Source: an uncultured Collinsella sp.
GTDB taxonomy: Bacteria; Actinomycetota; Coriobacteriia; Coriobacteriales; Coriobacteriaceae
Assembly: GCA_905213265.1 (NCBI GenBank)
Contig: CAJMHR010000021.1
Location: forward strand, 1 to 43,185
Direction: 5' to 3'
Length of the DNA stretch: 43,185 nt
Of this stretch, positions 16,352 to 25,550 are shown piece by piece (the first letter of the stretch is position 1; each line of letters opens with the position of its first letter). Made by a program: the position numbers and the translations under genes. The notes under the pieces are model-generated. The model ran no database searches. It was not told the origin of the DNA and worked only from the letters and a program-made list of their open reading frames with translations.

Positions 16352-17203
16352 TTACACGCGGCGGGGCTTTTGGTTGATGCGGTAGAGCTCGGCCAGTCCT
16401 CGCAACGTCAGCGCGTCGTCGACCGTCAGACTATGACCGACCAGCGACGCAAGTGCCTCGGCGTCGTCGCCGGTAATGACGATGGGCACGTCGCCCTCCC
16501 CCGCGGCCTTGGTCGCGCGCATCTCGGCAAGCACCATGTCGAGCATACCGTCGATGCGGGCCACCTCGCCCAAGACCACGCCCGAGCGCATGGCCTCGCG
16601 CGTGTTGCGGCCGATGACGTGCGTTGGCGCCGAAGGCTCAACCTGCGGCAGGCGCGCCGCAGCAGCCGAAAGCGAGCGGGCGCCAAGCGCCAGACCCGGC
16701 GCGATGACGCCACCCACAAAGGTACCGTGTGCGTCGATGACCTCGATATTGGTCGTGGTACCCAAGTCGATCACGATGCAGGGAGAGCCGTAGACGGCGC
16801 GTGCCGCCACGGCATCGGCGATGCGGTCGGGGCCGATCTCGGCCGGGTCGTCGTAGTGCACGGGCATGCCGGTCTTAAGTCCCGGTCCCACCGTGAGCAC
16901 GCGTCCCGTGCAGGTGCGGGAAAGCGCCGCCTTCCACGGACGCTCGAGCGCCGGCACCACGCAACTCAGCACTGCAGCTGCGGGAACGAGCGCGCCGGGC
17001 ATGCCCGCATCGGCCGCCAGTGCGGCCATGACCTGCACGAGACGCATGCGCGCCTCGTCTGCTGTGATGCTCGACGGCGTGGTGATCTCGCACGTCGCAA
17101 GCGGACATTCCTGCGCCGCGGCCGAATCCTCTGCAAACAGGCCAAAGCGAATGAACGTGTTGCCCACGTCGACCGTCAATATATATGCGCACCCATTAAG
17201 CAT
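16352..17203 (-). CDS. coaX: Type III pantothenate kinase
   Basis: The 283-residue product (ATG at 17203, AAAGGAG site) phosphorylates pantothenate, the first step of CoA synthesis. It belongs to the ASKHA fold: the phosphate-1 motif TVDVGNTFIRFG at residues 10-21, the pantothenate-site GPDRIADAVAA, phosphate-2 IDLGTTTNIEVI, and the GGVIAPGLALGARSL segment are in the order expected of CoaX. Type III enzymes usually need a monovalent cation and are not feedback-inhibited by CoA. An upstream extension to 17257 without an SD is rejected. It is divergent from the OPT transporter gene, with 192 bp between. Confidence 0.95.
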   Translation of the reverse strand: MLNGCAYILTVDVGNTFIRFGLFAEDSAAAQECPLATCEITTPSSITADEARMRLVQVMAALAADAGMPGALVPAAAVLSCVVPALERPWKAALSRTCTGRVLTVGPGLKTGMPVHYDDPAEIGPDRIADAVAARAVYGSPCIVIDLGTTTNIEVIDAHGTFVGGVIAPGLALGARSLSAAAARLPQVEPSAPTHVIGRNTREAMRSGVVLGEVARIDGMLDMVLAEMRATKAAGEGDVPIVITGDDAEALASLVGHSLTVDDALTLRGLAELYRINQKPRRV

Positions 17204-17395
17204 CGTCGGCGCTCCTTTCGTCTGCCCAGCAGTATATCGCCTACCTAAACCAGTCATCCCAAAATGACTAGCTTGCGGCTATACTGGTGCGCGGTCGTGC
17301 GCGAGCTCACGCGGCGGCCCTTGGTAACCCGACTTCCCGTGCCGTATCCGTAGCGGCGCTCCCGGGGGAAGCGGATATACGCAAAGGAGTTCTAT

Positions 17396-19099
17396 ATGAG
17401 CAATCCCTCGAACCGCGCTTCGATGCGCGGGCAACTCACGCTGCGCGGCGTCGTCATCGGCGTCCTTGGCTGCGTGATCATCACGGCAAGCTCGGCCTAC
17501 ACCGCCCTCAAGATGGGCGCACTCCCCTGGCCGATCGTCTTCGCTGCCGTCATCTCGCTGTTCTTCCTTAAGCTCATGGGCAACGCCAGCCTCAACGAGG
17601 CAAACGTCACCCACACCATCATGTCCGCGGGCGCCATGGTCGCCGGCGGTCTGGCGTTTACCATCCCGGGCGCCTGGATGCTGGGCTATGCCGACCAGAT
17701 TAGCTGGCTCGACATGTTTATCGTGGCACTCGCCGGCACTATCCTGGGCCTGCTGGCCACCGCACTCATCCACCGTCACTTTATCGTGGACGCCGCGCTT
17801 GAGTTCCCCACCGGCAACGCCGCAGCTCAGACCTTGCGCGCGACCGAGGCTGGCGGCAAAACCGGCAAGCAGCTCTTTGGTTCCATGGCCATCGCAGGCA
17901 TCTATAGCGTGCTGCGCGACGCCCTGGGCGTGGTGCCCAGCATGCTGTGCACGCTCAATATCCCCGGCGTGACCTTTGCCATCTACAACTCGCCCATGCT
18001 GCTCTCCGTCGGCTTCCTCGTGGGCTTCGCCCCGGTCGCTTTCTGGTTTGCCGGCGCGCTGCTGGGCAACTTTGGCATCATTGTCGGCGGCACCGCTGCC
18101 GGTCTGTTTGACGTTGTGACTGCGCAGGGCATCGTCAAGTCCCTGGGCATGGGCCTCATGATGGGCTTTGGCGTCGCCGTCGTCCTCAAGGACATCCTGC
18201 CGCAGGTCGCCGGCATCGTCCGCGGTCTTGCCGCCGACAGCTCCACCGACACCGACGAGCAGTCGCTCATCTCGGGCTCCCTTAAGCTCGACGCCGGCAT
18301 CATCGGCCTGGGCGCTGCCGCCATCGCCGTGATCATCGCCATCGTGCTTGACCTTGGTCCCGTTCCGGCCGTCATCGTGACGTTGTTCACCTTTGTCACC
18401 ACCATCATGAGCGCGCAGAGCTGCGGCCAGACGGGCATCGACCCCATGGAGATCTTTGGCCTCATCGTTATGCTCATCGTGGCTGCCTTCGCACAGATCG
18501 CTCAAGTCAAGCTGTTCTTTATCGCCGGCATCGTTGCCGTGGCGTGCGGCCTTGCGGGCGACGTCATGAACGACTTTAAGGCCGGCGCCGTGCTGGGCAC
18601 CAACCCGCGTGCGCAGTGGATCGGCCAAGCCATCGGCGGCATCGTGGGCGCCCTGGTCGCCGCAGCCGTCATGGTCGCGCTCGTCACCGCCTATGGCCCG
18701 GACGCCTTTGGCCCCGACAAGAGCTTTGTTGCCGCGCAGGCAAGCGTCGTCGCCACCATGGTCTCGGGCATCCCGAGCGTGCCGTGGTTCGTTGGCGGCT
18801 TTATCGCCGGGATCGTCATGTACTGGCTCGGCATTCCGGCCATGATGATCGGCCTGGGCGTGTACCTGCCGTTCTACATGTCACTCACGGCATTCCTGGG
18901 CTCCTGCGTCAAGCTCGCCTACGACAAGTGGTCCGCCCACCGCGACGCCACCGCTGGTCTTTCTGACGAGGAGAGGGCTGCCAAGGACGCCGCCTTCCAG
19001 GAGCAGGGCCTGGTTGTCGCCAGCGGCCTGCTCGGCGGCGAGTCCATCGTCGGCGTTATCCTGGCGTTTGTCTCCGTGGGCTTAAGCCTGCTGGGCTAA
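17396..19099 (+). CDS. OPT family oligopeptide transporter
   Basis: The 567-residue protein is almost entirely hydrophobic, with some 14-16 membrane segments. Its N-terminal LTLRGVVIGVLGCVIITASSAYTALKMGALPWPIVFAA, spaced from EANVTHTIMSAGAMVAGGLAFTIPG and then ALEFPTGNAAAQTL, is characteristic of prokaryotic OPT/YSL-type transporters, which import oligopeptides or metal chelates by proton symport. The start ATG follows AAAGGAG. The leader contains a possible stem (GTATCCG with CGGATATAC) that could fold before the SD. It has its own terminator at 19141-19180. Substrate is not predictable. Confidence 0.9.
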   Translation: MSNPSNRASMRGQLTLRGVVIGVLGCVIITASSAYTALKMGALPWPIVFAAVISLFFLKLMGNASLNEANVTHTIMSAGAMVAGGLAFTIPGAWMLGYADQISWLDMFIVALAGTILGLLATALIHRHFIVDAALEFPTGNAAAQTLRATEAGGKTGKQLFGSMAIAGIYSVLRDALGVVPSMLCTLNIPGVTFAIYNSPMLLSVGFLVGFAPVAFWFAGALLGNFGIIVGGTAAGLFDVVTAQGIVKSLGMGLMMGFGVAVVLKDILPQVAGIVRGLAADSSTDTDEQSLISGSLKLDAGIIGLGAAAIAVIIAIVLDLGPVPAVIVTLFTFVTTIMSAQSCGQTGIDPMEIFGLIVMLIVAAFAQIAQVKLFFIAGIVAVACGLAGDVMNDFKAGAVLGTNPRAQWIGQAIGGIVGALVAAAVMVALVTAYGPDAFGPDKSFVAAQASVVATMVSGIPSVPWFVGGFIAGIVMYWLGIPAMMIGLGVYLPFYMSLTAFLGSCVKLAYDKWSAHRDATAGLSDEERAAKDAAFQEQGLVVASGLLGGESIVGVILAFVSVGLSLLG

Positions 19100-19140
19100 G
19101 CTGAGCAGCCGCTCGACAGCAACCATATTGCCTACGATTT

Positions 19141-19180
19141 GCCCGGTCGGTAGCTTTCGCGGCTGCCGACCGGGCTTTTT
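19141..19180 (+). terminator. Intrinsic terminator of the OPT gene
   Basis: A 10-bp perfect stem (GCCCGGTCGG/CCGACCGGGC) with a TAGC...GGCTG loop that can pair further is followed by TTTTT. Confidence 0.9.
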
Positions 19181-19196
19181 GATATCGAAACAAAGA

Positions 19197-19233
19197 AAGG
19201 CCGGCGCGCTGCGTTTAACAGCGCGCCGGCCTT
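19197..19233 (-). terminator. Intrinsic terminator of the surface-protein gene
   Basis: A 14-bp perfect stem (AAGGCCGGCGCGCT/AGCGCGCCGGCCTT) is followed on the minus strand by TTCTTTGTTT, 68 nt beyond the surface-protein stop codon. Confidence 0.85.
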
Positions 19234-19300
19234 ATCGGTTTAGCTATCGAAGCGTTCCTGCTATGAACCGAAGTTCGTTGCAGAATCTACGCCCGGATCA

Positions 19301-22300
19301 CTACATGTGCTTGCGACGACGATCGCCCAGCGTCACGCCCGCGGCCACGAGCGTAATACCGCCGATGACGAACACCTCGCCCGCAAGAGCGGAGTCATCA
19401 CCGGTCTGGGCGAGCGCGGCAGGCGCAGCCTGTTTCTTGGCAACGGGGGCCTTTGCAGCAGCCTGCGCAACCTGAGGCTTGGCCTGCGGCTCAGCCTTGG
19501 GATGATACTTGTCGTACTCGGCCTGCGCGGCAGCCAAGGCATCCTTGGCATCGTCAAGCTCGGCAAGCGCGTCGGCATAGGCGTCGTTGGCGTCGGACAG
19601 CTTGGCATCGGCATCGCTCAGGGCAGCCTTGAGACCAGCGGCAGCATCGACGGCAGCCTTGTAGCGAGCGTAGGCAGCGTTCAGCTTGACCAGCTTCTCG
19701 TTGCCCGTCGTGCCCGCGGCAAGGGATGCCTTGTGGTCGACAGCCTCAAGATCGGCCTTGAGTGCCTCATCGTTGGCAAGCTCGGCCTTGGCCTTGAAGA
19801 TATCGAGGTTCGCATCGACGACGGCTTCGTTGGCGGCCTCGAGCTGCTTCTGGGCATCGGCGACACCGGCGACGGCAGCGTCATAGGCGGCCTTGGCGTC
19901 GTCGACCGCCTTCTGGGCACCGGCGAAGCGCTCGAAGGCCTTGTTTGCGGTGGCAAGCTCGTCCTCGGCGGCCTTGGCCTTCGCCTGTGCGTCGGACAGG
20001 GTCTGCGTCTTGGCGGCAACTGCCTGCTTGGCGCCCGAAAGAGCGGTCGCGGCGTGCACATCTGCGGCCTGAGCCTTGTCAACGCCAGCCTGGGCAGTGT
20101 CGTCGGCCTTCTTGGCATCGTCAAGCGTGCCCTGCTTGTTCGCAAGATCCGTCTTGGCGGCATCGCACTTGGCGGCAAGGTCCTTGACCGAAGCGGTAGC
20201 GTTGTCATACGCCTCTTTGGCCTGATCGGACTTTACCTTGGCAGCATCGCGGGCGCTGCGAGCCTTCGCCTTTTGAGCAGCGGCATCGGTTGCCTTTGCC
20301 TTGCCGTCAGCAAGCGTGACGTTTGCCTTATCGAGAGCTGCCTGGGCAGTAGCGGCCTCGCCCTTGGCGGCGTTGAGCTTGGTCTTGGGCGTCTTGACGT
20401 CGATACCCTTGAGTTTGGCTTCGGCGGCGGTGTAGGCGGACTTGGCGGCAGCAGTAGCGGACTGAGCCTTCTCGTACTCGCCCTTGGCGGTGTTCATGTT
20501 CACATCGGCTGCGGTGAAAGCGTCCTGGGCGGCATCCTGCCCGTTTACAGCTGCGAAGTAAGCTTCCCTAGTAGTTCCAAAGTTCTTCTGCGCCTCGGCG
20601 AGCTTGCCCTGAAGCTCCTTGAGTTGCGCCTGCGTGCCGCCAGCGTTATAGGCGGAATCGATGTAGTCGTTCAGGAGCTTCTTGAACTCGGAGACAGTGA
20701 AATCAGCCTCACTGTCAAAAGAGCTGTAATCGAAGATTGTTACCTCGGAATCGGTGTTCTTACCGCTACCGGTCGCGATGCCGATAGCCTTCGTGCCGGC
20801 ATCGATGATGTTGAGATAGTGCCCGCACTCATGGTAGATGCTGCTGTAGTGCTGGTAGATATAGTAGGAATCATATCGATGGTTTCCAAGGTCACTATTC
20901 TTCTCGACGTACTTATCGAATGCCTCTTTTTCCTGAGTGTAGAGACCGGTATATGGCCAGCCAAGCGTATCCTCGGTCTCGCCGCCGGTATATGCGCCGC
21001 CGCCGCCGGCAAGATTTTCTCCATTGTCCCAGTAGCAGCCCGAGTGCCCCCAGATGTTCGATGAATATGATACATTAAGGGCGGCTGCCGCAGTCATGCG
21101 GAGGCTGACGCTGAGCGCCGACTGACCGTTCGCCTTGCGGAGGTTGTTCTGGGTGTCGAGATATGTCAAGGCGTTGCGCATCTGCTCCAGGGAGAGCGGG
21201 TTGGTGTCGCGAGACATGTCATGATCGACGTACTGGTCATACCATTCGGCCTTGTCAGCGGCACCGGTCAGCATCGATACGGCTTCCTGGGCGTTCTTTT
21301 TCTGTGTGGCTGTGAACTGGCTGCCGCCGACGATGTAATTCATGAAGCCGAACATACCCTGACTGATGACTTCCCGGTCAACGGTCATGTTGGACTTTAG
21401 GTCTGCAATCTGCTGCTCAAGAGCCTCAACCTGGGCATTAGCAGCGTCATAAGCCTTTTCCGCGGCGTTCGAAGCGGCGCAGGCTGCCTCCCACTCGCTG
21501 CGCTTCTGCTTGCGAACTTCGACAAGCTTATCGTACTCAGCCTTCTTGTCGGCCTCGGTCTGCTGGGCCTGCTCGTATGCCGTCTTCGCGGCGTCACGCT
21601 TACTGGCCGCGTCCTTGTACTCCTTGTTTGCCGCATCGTATGCAGACTGGGCAGATGCCACAGCAGCGTTGGCGGCGTTGGCCTTCTCCTGCGCGGCAGC
21701 GACGGCAGCCTGGGCGGCCTGCAGATTTGTCTGTGCGGTGGCGTCGGCATCCGTCGCGGCATTGAGCTCCGCCTGCGCGGTCTTGAGCTCACCAGCAGCA
21801 GCGATCTTGGCGGCCTCAAGCGCACTCAGGTCGACACCCGTACCCGAGACGGCAGCATCGAGCGCGGCCTGCGCCTGGTTGAACTTCTGCTGGGCGTTAT
21901 CGCGCGCGGTGGTTGCGGCTGCGAGCGCAGCGGCAGTCTCCTGCTTCTTGGCCTGGGCAGTCGTCAGAGCGGCCTCAGTGTCCTTCTTTTCCTGCTGGGC
22001 GCTAGCCTCGGCAGCCTTGGCCTGGTCCAGATTGTCCTGTGCAGTAGTAACGGCCTTATTGGCGTCATCGAGCTTTGCCTGCGCGTCCTCGACGGCCTTC
22101 TTGGCGGCCTCGTACTCGTCCATACCCATGGCCTCGAGCTTGGCCTGGGCATCATCGAGGGCCTTCTTGGCCTCATCCTGCTTTGCCTTGGCGTCCTTGA
22201 GCGCCTGGGTCTTATCCTCGACACTCTTGTTGGCTTGATCGAGCTGATCGTTCAGGTCGCCCAGCTTCTTCTGCTGCTGCTCGGTCTTTTCGACGGCGGC

Positions 22301-22742
22301 TTTGAGCTCGTCAATCTTCTCCTGGAGCGCGGCGACTTCTGCTGCGTTCTGCTCGATTTCGTTGTCGCTCACAGCCTGCGAGGCCTGATTCTTTTGCTGC
22401 TGCGCCTGCTTTTGAGACTGGCCCGCCGCGTCGGCCTTCTTCTGGGCGGCATCGTAGGCGGCCTGAGCGTCCTTGAGCTGCTTTGCCGACTCCTCGGCCA
22501 GCTGGGCAGCCGTCTTTACGACCGCTTGGTTACCGGCGGCAACGGTATTCTCTACAGAACTACCCCCCCTGAACAGAATCGCCGTTATCGGTTGACGGTG
22601 CAGCGATTGCCGCCAGCGGCGACATGAGCGGCTGAGCGATGAGGCCCGCCGTCAAAACGGTTGCGACGGCGCGGTTGGCAACGCCCTTGACGTTGACGGC
22701 CTTGGCCCGAGGCTCAAAGTGTTGTGGACTGTAGTTTGCCAT
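19301..22742 (-). CDS. Sortase-anchored CAP-domain coiled-coil surface protein, interrupted by a one-base frame shift at a G7 tract
   Basis: Two frames form one gene. The 5' frame (ATG 22742, AAGGGAG site) encodes a signal peptide and runs into TAG right after a run of seven G. The main frame is open from the tract to 19301 and has no start of its own apart from an internal GTG at 22372. With six or nine G the two would join into a protein of about 1146 residues: signal peptide, Ala/Lys/Asp/Gln-rich coiled coil (~65-450), a CAP/SCP-like domain (~520-680; WGHSGCYWDNGENLAGG and YHECGHYLNIIDAG), a second coiled coil, then a sortase signal variant LAQTGDD, a hydrophobic helix and RRRKHM. The layout recalls SEC10/PgrA surface-exclusion proteins of lactobacilli. 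It is probably cell-wall-linked, with adhesion or cell-cell roles inferred. As sequenced it is off; a sequencing error in the tract is the main alternative. Confidence 0.85.
22560..22742 (-). CDS. Signal-peptide frame of the surface protein as read in the present (off) state
   Basis: Sixty residues: a basic N-region (EPRAKAVNVKGVANR), a hydrophobic core (AVATVLTAGLIAQPLMSPLAA) and a likely signal-peptidase site near AIAAPST. Translation stops at TAG directly after GGGGGGG. In this phase only a secreted stub would be made. The initiating ATG has a well-placed AAGGGAG, so translation should start here and not at the internal GTG at 22372. Confidence 0.75.
   Translation of the reverse strand: MANYSPQHFEPRAKAVNVKGVANRAVATVLTAGLIAQPLMSPLAAIAAPSTDNGDSVQGG
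22563..22569 (-). repeat. Homopolymer G7 tract (candidate contingency switch)
   Basis: Seven consecutive C on the plus strand, G on the coding strand, between the signal peptide and the mature surface protein. One G less or two more restores the frame; one more leads to another early stop. The position right after the signal peptide is typical of phase-variable surface genes. Confidence 0.75.
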
Positions 22743-23050
22743 GGCTTTCTCCCTTTGACACGGATGTATCCATACGTATCAAACGGTAGCTGTCGATTTT
22801 TGAATTCTGTTGCGCAACATTGGCGACCAGCGTTTTTTTTTGAAATTCACGCTCTCGTGCTTCACAGTTTCGTCACATTTGAAGGAGCTGGTGCATCATA
22901 TTCTCGCGGGATGGAATTGAGCCTGTGATTTGCATTTGCTCCCGCGTCATCCGCCCTATCGGATTCCGCATCCAACAGACACCCCGCCCGCCACGGTGTA
23001 GAGTTATGACAACGGGCGCGTTGCGCGGACCGCGCTGGAACGAGGTGGAC
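22743..23050. promoter_or_regulatory. 308-bp divergent intergenic region (surface protein / DUF389 protein)
   Basis: No gene is supported here. It carries the start regions of two divergent genes, small palindromes GTTGCGCAAC (22809-22818) and ATACGTAT (22772-22779), and an A/T run (22832-22841). No confident -35/-10 pair could be chosen. An in-frame ATG at 23006 is a possible alternative start for the DUF389 gene. Confidence 0.4.
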
Positions 23051-24190
23051 ATGGAACTCGACAAACAACAGATCAAGCGACTACGCGAACGCCATCACCG
23101 GCGCCACGGCATCCGCCCTGCCCATAGCGAAGCCATGGAAAACATCACCCGCTTCCTCAAGCGCGCATTCAACATTCGCGAAGGTCGCGCGCCCTATCAC
23201 GTAATCCGCAAGCGCTTTGTAAACGGGGCGCGCCTGACCGGCTCTCACCTGTGCATCCTCATCATCGCCATGCTCATCGCGAGCATCGGCCTCGATATCG
23301 ACTCGGACATCGCCATCGTGGGCGCCATGCTCATCTGCCCGCTTATGGGATCGGTCCTTGCCATGGCATATGGCATCGCCACGCTCGACCGTGAGATTAC
23401 CGTCGAAGCCGTCGCGGGCTTGGCTCTACAGATGGTCTTTTGCCTGGTCACGTCCACGTTGTACTTTAAGCTCTCGCCCCTTGGCACCACCACGGCGGCC
23501 ATCATCGACAACTCGACACCCACCGTCTGGGACCTTACCGTCGCACTCGCAGGCGGCTTTGCAGGCGGGCTGGGCAACTCACGCGACCAGGAACCCGCCA
23601 CGCTCATCGCCGGCGTGGCCGTGGCGACCGCGCTTATGCCGCCCCTGTGCGCGGCGGGCTACGGCATCGCCATCGCAAGCGGGTCACTGTTTCTCTCGGC
23701 GCTTTATGAGTTTGGCATCAACGTCGTCTTTATCGCGCTGGCGGCCGAAGCCGTGCTGCTTCTTTTGCGCGTGCCGCTCAAGCGCGACCTCAACGGCGAC
23801 GGCATTGTAACCGCCGAGGAAAACGCCGAGGTCGACGAGCTATCACGCAAGGTGCGCCGCCACATCATTGTGGGCACGGTAGTCTTTGCCATCCCCTGCA
23901 TCGTTATGACGGCGGGGTCGATTGGCCCGGCGCAAGCCGGCGTGCAGGACGGCTACGGCGTCACCGAAACCACGCGTGAGCTTGCGGCGGTGCTACCGGG
24001 CTTTAAAGATTACACCGTCGCCGTCGAGACCTCGGCTACCGAAGGCGAGGAGGAGGGCATTGTAGAGCGCGAAATCGTCGCCCATGTGACGACAAGCGAG
24101 GCGCTCGGGGCACACGACCGTCACGTCGCCCGTAAGCTCATCGACCTCAATGTGCCCGATCTCGACCGCGTGGAGTTCGATGTGAAGTGA
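23051..24190 (+). CDS. DUF389 family membrane protein with an EF-hand-like loop
   Basis: From the ATG at 23051 (GAGGTGG just upstream) the product has 379 residues. After a basic N-terminal segment, SGxxD-type DUF389 features appear: HLCILIIAMLIASIGLDIDSD, IVGAMLICPLMGSVLAMAYG, then ALAGGFAGGLGNSRDQEPATLIAGVAVATALMPPLC. About six membrane helices are present, and the C-terminal ~100 residues are soluble. The cytosolic or outer loop at residues 246-257, DLNGDGIVTAEE, matches the 12-residue calcium-binding EF-hand loop (D1, N3, D5, G6, E12), which is not a usual part of this family. DUF389 proteins have no firmly established role. A weaker upstream start at 23006 would add 15 residues. Confidence 0.85.
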   Translation: MELDKQQIKRLRERHHRRHGIRPAHSEAMENITRFLKRAFNIREGRAPYHVIRKRFVNGARLTGSHLCILIIAMLIASIGLDIDSDIAIVGAMLICPLMGSVLAMAYGIATLDREITVEAVAGLALQMVFCLVTSTLYFKLSPLGTTTAAIIDNSTPTVWDLTVALAGGFAGGLGNSRDQEPATLIAGVAVATALMPPLCAAGYGIAIASGSLFLSALYEFGINVVFIALAAEAVLLLLRVPLKRDLNGDGIVTAEENAEVDELSRKVRRHIIVGTVVFAIPCIVMTAGSIGPAQAGVQDGYGVTETTRELAAVLPGFKDYTVAVETSATEGEEEGIVEREIVAHVTTSEALGAHDRHVARKLIDLNVPDLDRVEFDVK

Positions 24191-24265
24191 TGCCGGCGCG
24201 GGATGAATGCTCGCACGGACGCAAGTTACGACGAGGCGCAGGCGCGATACGGACACGAGCAAATT

Positions 24266-24304
24266 GCGGGGTGCAGTTCACACCCGAGCCCCGCTCGCTG
24301 TTTT
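24266..24304 (+). terminator. Probable terminator after the DUF389 gene
   Basis: A GCGGGG/CCCCGC stem (24266-24271, 24289-24294) is followed by TCGCTGTTTT. It lies in the convergent gap before the next minus-strand gene, so it could serve both sides. Confidence 0.5.
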
Positions 24305-24315
24305 ATTGCCGTGAA

Positions 24316-24765
24316 TCAGACGTCCGCATCGACATCGCCAGACTCCACCGTAAACGCCGGATCGGTGCTCACAAGATAAAATCGGGTCATCTTAGTATCT
24401 CTAATTAGGTAAATCTGCCCCTGATTGCGTCGGCGCGATATATACGCAACGTGAACCGTGCCGAATTCTTCGCCGTTTTCCTTCTTTAATACCAGGATAT
24501 TGGGATCATCCGTACGCTTAAACTGCCCGTCTGTGCAGATTCCGTCTTTGTCGACCAGCTGCCATCGACAGTTGTCCTCCTCATGAAAAGCCAGGCTTTC
24601 CCGACTCGTTATGTCATCCCGATAGAAACCATCAATGGCAAACCCTTCGGAAGCGCATTCCTGTATATAGGACGTTTCTCGGCTTATAGCAAACAGCCCT
24701 GTAGCGCCCAAGAGCACAGCTAGGCAGACCACTGCAAGGGCTATCGAAATAGCACGGCGACCCAT
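24316..24765 (-). CDS. Small exported or membrane-anchored hypothetical protein
   Basis: The 149-residue product starts with MGRRAISIALAVVCLAVLLG, a clear signal peptide or N-terminal membrane anchor. The mature part holds a few cysteines (QECASEG, EDNCRWQ, DGICTDG), which could form disulfides outside the cell, and is acidic with a short beta-rich pattern (FGTVHVAYISRR, GQIYLIRD, TRFYLVST). No known domain was recognised. The start has no strong SD. Its composition is less GC-rich than the neighbours, hinting at recent acquisition. It sits between the DUF389 gene and a sulfotransferase remnant, which gives no functional clue. Confidence 0.65.
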   Translation of the reverse strand: MGRRAISIALAVVCLAVLLGATGLFAISRETSYIQECASEGFAIDGFYRDDITSRESLAFHEEDNCRWQLVDKDGICTDGQFKRTDDPNILVLKKENGEEFGTVHVAYISRRRNQGQIYLIRDTKMTRFYLVSTDPAFTVESGDVDADV

Positions 24766-24833
24766 GTTAGCCCAGCCGATAGTTGCTTAACGGAGCGTGA
24801 AACATACCTGGAACCTCCGATATCAGGGGGAAC

Positions 24834-24853
24834 GTCGCCAGCAGGCTGGCGAC
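24834..24853. other. Short perfect hairpin downstream of the sulfotransferase remnant
   Basis: GTCGCCAGC and GCTGGCGAC form a 9-bp stem around a 2-nt centre. It may be the old terminator of the remnant gene on the minus strand, but no T-run follows. Confidence 0.35.
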
Positions 24854-24955
24854 AACTATATGTTTCTGACATCAAACCATATGGCTGCCACTCGCGGAGG
24901 GGGCATCGGCGAACGGCGTGTTTTCATACTCCATTGGTCAAACCTAAGCGCGGCC

Positions 24956-25465
24956 CTACAGCTCGTACTTGTACACGCGGTAGATATACTTTTCGGCTTC
25001 CATCTCGTAGGTGGTGATGGGCAGACCGTAGCGATCGTACTCGGTAAAGGTCTTGGCCTGGCCCGAAGCCACGAGCATACTATCTGAATCGCCGACGTGC
25101 TGCGCACTGCTGACGTAGCCCGAGAACGGCGCGGCGATCTGGTCTTCGAGCTCGCAGGTGCGCGCCACCTCGTCCACCGTAAAGATGCGCCCAAACGAAT
25201 GCGTTCCCTTGCTGTAGTCGGTCACCACCGCGGCGCCCAGCTGGCCCCAGTCGAACTTGGGATAACTTTCGGCCGCACCAAAGTTGTTGTCGTATAGCAG
25301 CACTTGATAGCGACCGGTTGTTACCGTATTGTCGTTTGGCAGATAGATCACACTGTGCTGGCCCGCATTGAGCGAAAAATCGCCTTGGGCCTGCAGCAAC
25401 TTGTCCTCAAAGCCCGAACCGGCCCAAAAATCGGACAAGCCCACGGAAGGCTGTAGCAAGGTCAT
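24956..25465 (-). pseudogene. C-terminal remnant of an arylsulfate sulfotransferase-like protein
   Basis: The 169-residue frame has no signal peptide and no ribosome binding site, and begins in mid-fold. Its pattern resembles the last blades of the beta-propeller in arylsulfotransferases: GQHSVIYLPNDN, YQVLLYDNNFG, HSFGRIFTVDE, SGYVSSAQHVGDSDSMLVASG, TEYDRYGLPITTYEM, and a terminal YRVYKYEL. Full family members are over 500 residues and carry their catalytic histidines further upstream. The missing N-terminal two thirds are not found nearby; the upstream DNA is the terminator of the dehydratase activator. I read it as a 5'-deleted pseudogene. Family assignment is from pattern recognition only and moderate. 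Confidence 0.5.
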
Positions 25466-25487
25466 TTACGCAACATATGTCCAGCAA

Positions 25488-25522
25488 AAACGGGTGGTAG
25501 CCGGTACGGCTACCACCCGTTT
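25488..25522 (-). terminator. Intrinsic terminator of the dehydratase-activator gene
   Basis: A 16-bp perfect stem (AAACGGGTGGTAGCCG/CGGCTACCACCCGTTT) with a GTA loop, followed on the minus strand by a T5 run, lies ~30 nt after the activator stop codon. Confidence 0.85.
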
Positions 25523-25550
25523 GTCTCATATCTAGCACATAGCAGGCCAA

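Noticed and set aside
17320..17380. Riboswitch in the OPT transporter leader
   Set aside because: A GTATCCG/CGGATATAC pairing is possible, but no known aptamer core could be recognised and the stem is short.
17279..18628. 449-codon frame antisense to the OPT transporter
   Set aside because: His/Asp/Gly-rich complement of membrane-protein codons; no independent signal.
19307..21064. 585-codon frame antisense to the surface protein
   Set aside because: Leu/Gly/Ser-rich complement of Ala-rich coiled-coil codons; looks hydrophobic only because of the codon complement.
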